A DNA stretch of 64,000 nt from Adiantum capillus-veneris (taxonomy: Eukaryota; Streptophyta; Polypodiopsida; Polypodiales; Pteridaceae), in assembly GCA_014529385.2 (NCBI GenBank), contig CM043966.1, positions 143,828,711 to 143,892,710 on the forward strand, in the 5' to 3' direction. This document shows positions 54,034 to 61,311 of this stretch, piece by piece (within the stretch, counting starts at the first letter, position 1; the number at the start of each line of letters is the position of its first letter). The notes below the pieces were generated by a model that saw only the letters and a program-made list of their open reading frames with translations, was not told where the DNA came from and did no database searches. The position numbers and the translations under genes were made by a program.

Positions 54034-54683
54034 GACCTAAGCACACACGGCCTATGGTCTCAAACCCCACTTCAGGTCAAGTTCCAAAATTGCGATTATT
54101 AACAGCAGTGGATGTTTGACCTAGTCGTTTTTGACCCAGAATGCATCTAAATGGTTAGCAATGATGCCCCAATACCCCGCCTATGCTTAGTTCTTATTTG
54201 AACATGTAAATTCCTAGTTATGATGAAATTAGGCTGCAAGTTAGCGACGCCAAAAGCTACAAAATACTATGAATGGCTTATGCCAATGCGTAGAGCTCTT
54301 ACCTACGGTTGCAATGCAAAAAACGCAATTGTAATGTGACAACGGGAGAGGGAGTAATAAGCGTGAGAAGGAGAGAAGTGAGCGCAGTTAGCTCACGTTG
54401 TGTATTTCTTATCCAAAAATATTTCAAAAATTGGCTTTTATACCTTAGCCAAGGTTTTTGGGTGGTCAAAACTAATAATCTGGGAGTTCTACCAAAGCTG
54501 GGTAATGACTGGCTGATACAATCTGGAAGCTTGTAGATCCAATATTCCCGATTTGTCAAAATAATATTTTTTGTACAAAGAGAACTCCGAAAAATGGTGT
54601 CCCCCTCTCCTTGCCTCTGTCATCCCTTGACACAGCTTTATGGACTGAAAATTCTTCGGGTTGACGACTGGCGAGGCAGTCTT
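54034..54683. other. No gene recognised
   Basis: Sequence without convincing ORF. It could be the rest of the truncated element. Confidence 0.4.
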
Positions 54684-55676
54684 TTAGCGCATCCAGTGCC
54701 TTCTGGTATCTGATTCTCTTTCTTTGTCTAGAACTTGCAAAAATTGCATTGTTATTTTATTCTTGAGCTCTACAGTTGAGTATCCTACAAACCTGGATGT
54801 TAGGTTGCTCATCACCTGTGCAAATATCTTCGTTCGCCAGGTGAAGAATCCAGTGTAGAAAGCTTCTTCAAAGGACATCATATTATTCGATGGCAAGAAC
54901 ATACACCTGGCATAGAATCTATAAAGGACTTCTTCTAAAGACTTCCCACTCAGATCGTTGCATAAGCCTTTGTTTCCTTCCAAGAATGATAGCCATGGGG
55001 CCCCTGTTTGCTCAAGCTCATTAAAAACTTGTATACATGTTAGTAGCATTCCGTAGATTTTATACAGCATGGCATAGGAGAGATCTGGAAGACTCTTGAA
55101 GAAAGACATGAAACCCATTAGGTTTTTGACCATGTAATCCTCTGTCGCTTGGCCTCTCTCTGGAGCTGGCAGCCTGGGGAAGCTAAGCCAAGTTGTCCTC
55201 TTCTTTTGCAGTGCTTCATGCGCTTGCCATGTCCTTACTCTGAGCACATGACAGAATGTTGGATCTCTTTGAAGGGGTGCAGGTGCTCTTGTGAACAAAA
55301 TCAGGTATCTCAGATTCTTGTTCAGCCAGCTTAACCTCCACTTCAGGCGGTCTTTATCTGTGCCATCTTCTTGCATATCTTTGTACAACCTTTCTTTCAC
55401 CTGTAATAGTCTCACTTTGATGAGAGGGTACGGTAGGGATTGTTGGTGCCATTGACCGTTGATCTGGTTGGGAGCAAGTTGAGTGACGCTGACAGAGTGT
55501 AAAACTCTCAACTCCCAATCCATAGCGACTTTCCACTGCTCATCCACCTCTATGGTGATCTTCTCCTTCAATGCGTTGTCGTGATGTGACACGTACATAA
55601 TGGGAACGCATGCTACAAGAGTTATCTTGTAATTTTTTAGATACATAATTATCTTTCCTATAATGTACATATGCAT
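54684..55676 (-). CDS. Hypothetical protein, 330 residues, intact ORF
   Basis: An uninterrupted ORF on the minus strand in a window where nearly every old gene is broken. The first ATG is at 55676. A second, at the VPIMYVSHHDNALKEKIT region, may be the real start, because the first 25 residues are hydrophobic and lysine-rich in a way that suggests upstream non-coding AT-rich DNA. The body is helical and Trp/Leu-rich (WRLSWLNKNLRYLILF, TWLSFPRLPAPERGQATEDY, GFMSFFKSLPDLSYAMLYKI, EEVLYRFYARCMFLPSNNMM). No catalytic motif, zinc finger or signal peptide that I recognise. It could be an ORF carried by one of the flanking retroelements or an orphan gene. Confidence 0.5.
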   Translation of the reverse strand: MHMYIIGKIIMYLKNYKITLVACVPIMYVSHHDNALKEKITIEVDEQWKVAMDWELRVLHSVSVTQLAPNQINGQWHQQSLPYPLIKVRLLQVKERLYKDMQEDGTDKDRLKWRLSWLNKNLRYLILFTRAPAPLQRDPTFCHVLRVRTWQAHEALQKKRTTWLSFPRLPAPERGQATEDYMVKNLMGFMSFFKSLPDLSYAMLYKIYGMLLTCIQVFNELEQTGAPWLSFLEGNKGLCNDLSGKSLEEVLYRFYARCMFLPSNNMMSFEEAFYTGFFTWRTKIFAQVMSNLTSRFVGYSTVELKNKITMQFLQVLDKERESDTRRHWMR

Positions 55677-56396
55677 ATTTAAGTATAATAATAGGCCTTC
55701 TATCTAATCCTATTATTTTTCTCAAGGGTAACCTATTCTTACATTACCATCAGAAAATACTATGGGAAAAGCATCAATAGCTCCGCCTCTTTAACTTGGG
55801 GCAAAAAGCATTGATTCTTTTTTTCTACTATCTCATTATCATCTCACACCCTAGCTAGATCCTATATCTAGGGTAAACTCCAATATATATATATTCTATG
55901 TATTTTTCTTATTTTTCTTATTTTTCTTTTTAAATAGCTACTAGGAGGGAATCATATCCTAGTGGGACACTAGGTGGCATGATCTCAAAGATACACTTAT
56001 TTTAATGCATTATTGCAAGCAAGATTACAAAACTTTATCAAGGAGCAATGTCATGCTTTCATATGGCATGAGGTGTCCGTTGGAATTAAATGAAAGTCTA
56101 GGCTAAGGAGACCACATGAAGACTTTTGTTGCCATAAATGGACCCTATTTTGATGAATTTCTTACACAAGGTTCCAATCCGAATTCGAAAACGATTTTAA
56201 AATGAAAATCGTAGCTAATGAGCTGAAGTTTTTGCCCATATTTTTACTTTTTTATTTGAAGCCACGGTTAAGGAGATATCATCAAAATACTGGACCCCAG
56301 TCTGCCCACATCATGCAGGGGCAGCTCATTTCCAACTTTTCCAATTCCTGTTCACACTGGCTCCTCTCTTCTTGTGTAAACCCTCGGAGGTTCACT
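55677..56396. other. AT-rich DNA, possibly the U3 region of the LTR carrying small ORFs 2 and 3
   Basis: There is no gene here. A (TA)n run lies at 55885-55896. The TATA box at 56401 suggests that part of this stretch is an LTR U3, but no second LTR copy exists in the window to set its start. Confidence 0.35.
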
Positions 56397-56400
56397 TCAC

Positions 56401-56410
56401 CTATAAAAGG
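56401..56410 (+). promoter_or_regulatory. TATA box upstream of the small-ORF pair
   Basis: CTATAAAAGG followed by GGACCTCTTC is a strong plant TATA box. It lies 570 bp upstream of the small ORF at 56973 and about 1.2 kb upstream of the primer-like site at 57608, where an LTR promoter would be. Confidence 0.55.
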
Positions 56411-56752
56411 GGACCTCTTCTTCCTTGGAAGAAAGTCAAGCAATCAAGCCATTAATGAGAGGAATTCTTGAGGTAGTGAGTAGTAATGCTTAATTGTACT
56501 TAGCCCCATTAACATAAGCCCAAGCTTACACTTTCTCCTAGAGGAAGACTAGCCATTCTTACAACAAGCGAACCTTGGAAGATCAACTCTAATCAAAGAA
56601 GGTCTTGCACTTGATGTATCAATCAAAGTGAAATTATCCACTCTTCTTCTCTCTCCATCAATAATGGTGCCAAAGGGTTTGTCAAGTAAGATGTGTTTTA
56701 CATTGGTGTTTTCTTGATTTCTTGTTGTTTTCATTTTCATCTCTAATCCAAC

Positions 56753-56754
<2 letters not shown>

Positions 56755-56776
<22 letters not shown>
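56755..56776. repeat. (AT)n microsatellite
   Basis: An AT dinucleotide run ending in ATGTATGTAT. Confidence 0.95.
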
Positions 56777-56784
<8 letters not shown>

Positions 56785-56972
56785 CTAATCTCATCTCCTT
56801 AACCAAACCTATCTCTCTCATTCTTAGTAATTCATCCTCTCTAGGTTCTCTTGCTACAGGTACATCTCTCCCCGCAGTATCCTTATTGCCTACGGGTAAG
56901 AATAGGGCTTGGGAGGGAAACTTCTCATCTCTTCACTTCTCTCATATCTACATTTCTCACATACTATCCTAG

Positions 56973-57191
56973 ATGAATAACCCACATGATGATCATTTCT
57001 ATCGCTTTCACTCTGTACGATCCATTAGAATTAATGTATGGATTAGCCGTAAAATACACTTTCAACAACGTATAGTGTTTCTCTTTGGCCCAGAAAGGCT
57101 CAATGAAATACTCCTATCACCGGATCCCATTATACTACCTCTCGTAGACTATAACTTTTCTTTTGACGTAAGCGTAGTTATCTTGCTATGA
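56973..57191 (+). CDS. Small FGPxRL-family ORF, copy 2 (72 residues)
   Basis: ATG at 56973 (MNNPHDDHFYRFHS), 72 residues, ending VVILL. It has the same length and start as copy 1, with about 50% identity and mostly synonymous codon differences where residues match. Its TGA overlaps the ATG of copy 3 (ATGA, 57188-57191), a coupling expected in bacteria or viruses and unusual in a plant transcript. It lies downstream of a TATA box and upstream of a primer-like site, so it is probably in the R/U5 part of an LTR or in a leader. Confidence 0.7.
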   Translation: MNNPHDDHFYRFHSVRSIRINVWISRKIHFQQRIVFLFGPERLNEILLSPDPIILPLVDYNFSFDVSVVILL

Positions 57192-57487
57192 ACCAAGAAG
57201 TTTTGTACACACAATTAATCCCAATCACTAGACAAAATATATATATTATGGTAAGCACAAAACTACAATTCCAAAGAACAATCCGTAGCCTATTTGGTCA
57301 GCCAAGATTGAATGCCATTAACTCATCTATTAACCCTTTCATATTACCCATGATACGATATGACCATAGCCTTGATGTTTTCATCTTTGTGTTATTTTCA
57401 TATTTTCTTTTGTGTTCTTTCTTTGTGCATGTGAGTGCAAGAGAGAATGGGTGGGCTTCTTTGATTGTACTTCTTTCCAAACCCTAG
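57188..57487 (+). CDS. Small FGPxRL-family ORF, copy 3 (99 residues)
   Basis: It begins with the ATG that overlaps the stop of copy 2. Residues 15-70 align with copies 1 and 2: RQNIYIMVSTKLQFQ, IRSLFGQPRLNAI, FILPMIRYDHSLDVFIFVL. FGQP replaces FGPx, and the protein has an extra hydrophobic tail (FSYFLLCSFFVHV), which could be a membrane segment or read-through past a lost stop. More diverged than copies 1 and 2 are from each other. Confidence 0.6.
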   Translation: MNQEVLYTQLIPITRQNIYIMVSTKLQFQRTIRSLFGQPRLNAINSSINPFILPMIRYDHSLDVFIFVLFSYFLLCSFFVHVSARENGWASLIVLLSKP

Positions 57488-57607
57488 TCTTCATGGCATC
57501 TATGGTTTAACTCCTTCATAAAGTTTTTGTCGAGTTCTCTCACAAACTCTCACAACCATAAGCCCGGTGCTTTCCTGGCAAGACCGCAAATTTCTTGACA
57601 TATTTCT

Positions 57608-57624
57608 GGTGAACCCGACGCGAA
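57608..57624 (+). other. Primer-binding-site-like sequence before the acidic Gag ORF
   Basis: TGGTGAACCCGACGCGA lies 42 bp before the Gag-like ATG and 9 bp after a TTGACA that could end an LTR. It has the TGG start needed for tRNA priming, but the tRNA is not identified. Confidence 0.45.
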
Positions 57625-57649
57625 AAAGCCGGGGTGAGAGTACATAAAG

Positions 57650-59209
57650 ATGGCTAGCAAAGTGGAGCAGCTATATGCTGAAATGAAAGAGCTTGAAGAG
57701 AGATGCAAATGGCTTGAAGAAGAAGACCGGATTCAAAAAGCTATTGAAAGCGCTATGCAATCCGTATATAATGAGCTTAATATATTCGAAGGCTATGATC
57801 CAGAGGGATATCTTGAGTGCTATGTGTCAGAGATGAGGGTTCAAGAAATTCCAGAAGCTCGGATGATTGCAGCATTTGTTGAACTTGTGAGTGATGACTT
57901 CAAGCACCAAGTTCAAGACTATGCAAGTGTATATGCAAGCAACTGGGGTGAGTTTTCTATAGCTATTACACAGGTATGCTTGGAACATCAAGACCAAGAG
58001 ATGGAGCAGAGTGGAAGTGGATGTGACCAACTAGAGTTGGTGTCTCCTGTAAGCCATGCAAGTGTCAACACATCCATACAGGCCAATTTAGAAGCAGTAA
58101 TAGATGCATATCTTTTGCAAGATGCAAATTTATTGTATGCAGATGAAGCAGACATAGTGCAAGCTATTTATGCACGTTTGGGTCTTGTAAACTTTTTATC
58201 TCAAGATAATGATTTTCATGATGCTATCCAAGCGCCTGAAACGGCTCAAAGCGATTTAGAGGATGATGCAAACTCGTCGGCTATGATAGATGATTTGGAC
58301 GCTCCTTTTGATTCGTTTGAAGATGCACATGAGTGTATATACAAGGATGAGGATGCTATGGTTTTGACAGAGGATGTGAAGGGAAAACAGGTGGAAGACG
58401 GCTATATTAGTGATGTGCTACAATCTACTTTTGAGCAGATCCAGGAAATTTTACCAAGTTTAGAAGAGCCAGATGCCTATACTGAAGACATATACCAGGA
58501 TGAAGAAGCCATTATCAATGCTTTCCTATGCAAGTTTGATGCATGTGGTACTACCCAAATGGATATGCCTAGCTGAAAAAGTGCTAATTTAGAGGGGGTG
58601 ACTGAAAATCTCTTCCTTTGTGAGTATAGCTCTGCTAGTATCATTGCAGATTGTGAAGTACCTCAGCTAGACGAGGTGGAAGAAGAGGAGTGCATTGATA
58701 GAGTAATATGTATGTCTTGTATATATGGGGTAGCAGATGTGATGCAGATGACTCATAAAATTGTGCCTTATTTAGAGCTAGATGAAGCAAGCTTTCACAA
58801 TTCCATGGTAGAGGAAGAAATGACAGATTCAGATTCTCTGCATGAGGATTGGGGTTCTGCAGATGAAGCTATGAATCTTCAAGATTCACAAATCAAAGAT
58901 AGAAAAGTGTTTGGTTATGCTATACAGGTTGAAGTGACATTAGAGGATAGAGTAGAAGAGCAAGAAACCTCTTCGGATATGGTCTGTGATTGGGGTGATA
59001 TTTCTTATCTGTGTGAAGATGCAAATAAAGATGCTTGCCATAAAGTGCCTACTATACAGGGTTCTAAGAAATTCGGTTGCCTGCAGGTATGCAAACAATA
59101 TCTGAGGCATAAAAGGGATTGTGCGCTCCTTGCCGCACTGTCGAAGCAAGGGACTTGCCAATACACCGTATGCGAGCCACAAACGGCTCCAAGCACACAA
59201 CAAGCCTAA
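57650..59209 (+). CDS. Gag-like protein with long acidic tail (one in-frame stop)
   Basis: The ATG at 57650 opens MASKVEQLYAEMKELEERCK, a coiled coil, then a capsid-like stretch NELNIFEGYDPEGYLECYVS, ARMIAAFVELVSDDFKHQVQ and YASNWGEFSIAITQVCLEHQ. From about residue 120 it becomes a long, strongly acidic, low-order region (many D/E, few K/R). A TGA at 58574-58576 is followed in the same frame by another 200 acidic residues ending in a Cys-containing tail (CLQVCKQYLRHKRDC, CQYTVCEP) and a TAA at 59207-59209. Protease and pol are absent. Such a large acidic extension is unusual for Gag. The 3' side is cut by the minus-strand LTR. Confidence 0.6.
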
Positions 59210-59364
59210 ACTAGCAAGCTCAATAAAACAAAGGGTGTGTCACTCACCGCTCTATGCTCACCTTCGTGGTGGATTCCTCGCCGCGATGAAGAAGAAGCTG
59301 CAGTCGTGCCGCACTCAACCGATTCGCCGCCGTCGTGCCTTCGTAATGCTGGATCGCACACACA

Positions 59365-59401
<37 letters not shown>

Positions 59402-59697
59402 GAGGAGGTGAAGAAGAAGAAGATGGAGATGGAGCAAGAGCACTCTTCAATTGCACAAATGAGAGAATGAGTAAAAATTAGGTTTAGTTGGCTTTTATAG
59501 GAGCTCACCCCATTCACACTTGGGCGCCCATGCTTAACCAACTAATCCCTTGAATGTCCAAGTTAAAGTGCGCCTCTCATCGACGATCACTCTACCTTTC
59601 CCTATTGGTCCGACAAGCCCGGTACTTGACTCTAAATCATACATAATACACGTCGATCGTAGGTGATGGGGTGTCCGTGAGCCGTGAGGGTTAACAT
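59210..59697 (-). repeat. 3' LTR (minus sense) of a further gypsy-type element
   Basis: On the minus strand the sequence TCAGGAAGGGGGGCA is followed by TGTTAACCCTCACGG at 59697, the layout of polypurine tract and LTR start. A TATA box (CCTATAAAAGCC, minus) lies near 59490-59502, followed by a transcribed-looking CT/GT-rich region containing a (CA)n tract (59385-59401). The left end is near the end of the acidic Gag ORF but is not fixed. The ORF at 59541-59206 is a shadow of this LTR. Confidence 0.6.
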
Positions 59698-59712
59698 GCC
59701 CCCCTTCCTGAT

Positions 59713-59815
59713 GTAGATTCCGTCCTCGGAAGCTATTGAGTTGAAGCTGGATCGTCGAGGTGGAAGAGCATTTGAGATGAATGTCCTTAGCCTTCTTCAG
59801 TCACTGCAAAATCAA
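59713..59815 (-). pseudogene. Very end of a gypsy pol / 3' untranslated tail
   Basis: Just upstream (minus sense) of the polypurine tract is 'cttcaactcaatagcttccg' plus 'aggacggaatctacatca', the kind of short tail seen between plant gypsy integrases and their polypurine tract. Too short for a family call. Confidence 0.35.
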
Positions 59816-61293
59816 ACAACATTGGCACAGTAATTGCATTCTCTTAAAAAGCATATGCAGTTTTAGGTAGACAAATTGATTGGTCAAAGAATTTCAAACA
59901 ATTTGTTAGCAATGAACATTAAATTGCAATGTAATCAAATGCATAAACAGATGTAAAGGTAGAAAATTAAACAAGTCTGGGGTCGCTAATTTGACAGTCG
60001 AAAGGCACTAGAGATCGAATATTAATACCATGGGTAAGCTTCTTAATTTTCTGTGGTCAATTAAGTTGTTTAATCGCGAGAGCCAAGTATTCATGTTCGA
60101 GGGCTGACTAGAGGCTATATCTAGAAAACTTTGTAGTTAAGCTACCATAAAAGGAATTTCTCATGAAATCATCGCCTGACTGATTACTTTTTCTTTGACC
60201 CCCCAAAGTCTTTTCACATTGATTCAATTATGATGTGTGTGCTTATTTTGTATGCCTTGGGTTTTTTGCTTCTCAAGGAAAAGCGCCCACACTGGGAACC
60301 TCTAGGGCTCTAGTACCATAGGCGATACATGTGAGTGAAGTACCAAATCAAGCTGAGATTTCTCTTCCAGCTTAAAATTTTACATTGTGGCACTTTGATT
60401 TTTTGTTTGTTCATTTTCAACATTTTAATTTTGTAACTTTGGGGGGTCATATAACACTGTTACCCTCCCCAGGCTCATCACATTAGTAAACTCCCTTTAT
60501 AATACTTAAGCTAAAGGTCAATAGGGTTAAGCCCACTAGAAAGCCCTAGTACATTTCATACAATGCTGCCTAAATCGGATTAAGAACCTAAGTAACCATT
60601 GATTATTAGGAAGGCATTCCCCATGGTATTAAGAGAAGATCTCTAATACCTAGCTTGGTCAAACTAGCTTAGTCGGATTGCTTGATTTTTACCCCTAAAC
60701 AAGTGATTATGACAAAAGATTGCATTGAATTAAATGTTGGATACTAAGCCAATGCGCTGAATAGTATGCTACCAATCACAATCAAAGCAGAAAAACATGG
60801 ATGCAAAAAATATAAGGGCAATGCTAATGGACAGGAAACACCTGTTTGTGTTGATGTTTGTGCTTGATTTGAAGGTTCCATGAAGGTCCAAATCCTATCA
60901 ATAGCAACACGTTCCTGTACACACTATGAAACACAAACAATACCTCTAGGAGGCACATCAGTGGGAAAAGAGAACTTTGCTAATCTCTCAACTCTAAAAC
61001 AGAAACACTCCTATCGTACTAATCTTACCTACCCTCCATCACTCAAGTGATGAGGATCAAAGGTGTTTTATGGCATAGGTTTCCGTTTCACTGTACCAGA
61101 TGTGACATGTGTAGGTCTGAGTCAATGTTTTGACTTTTAATGTGCATACTCGTTTGCTAATTGCTCTTGCTCTTTTTTCTTCTTTTTTTTTGTGTATAAA
61201 GCTTTATATGTACACTCCCTAAGATCGGAATTGAGAGGTCAGGGAAAAAGGTTGAGAGGGAAACAAGTGAATGATGGATGTCCACAAACACTC
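59816..61293 (-). repeat. Putative 3' LTR (minus sense) of the Gag-protease element
   Basis: On the minus strand the Gag-protease stop at 61312 is followed by CTACCCAAGGAAGGGGGGAG and then TGTTTGTGGACATCC (from about 61293), again a polypurine tract and LTR start. A TATA-like CATATAAAGC lies at about 61198-61207 (minus). The LTR would extend left for up to about 1.4 kb, but its end is not defined because the second copy lies outside the window. No ORF is supported within. Confidence 0.5.
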
Positions 61294-61311
61294 CCCCCTT
61301 CCTTGGGTAGA

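Noticed and set aside
59206-59541. Minus-strand ORF with VCVREREGE repeat
   Set aside because: It comes from the CA/GA-rich transcribed part of an LTR; the composition explains the open frame.
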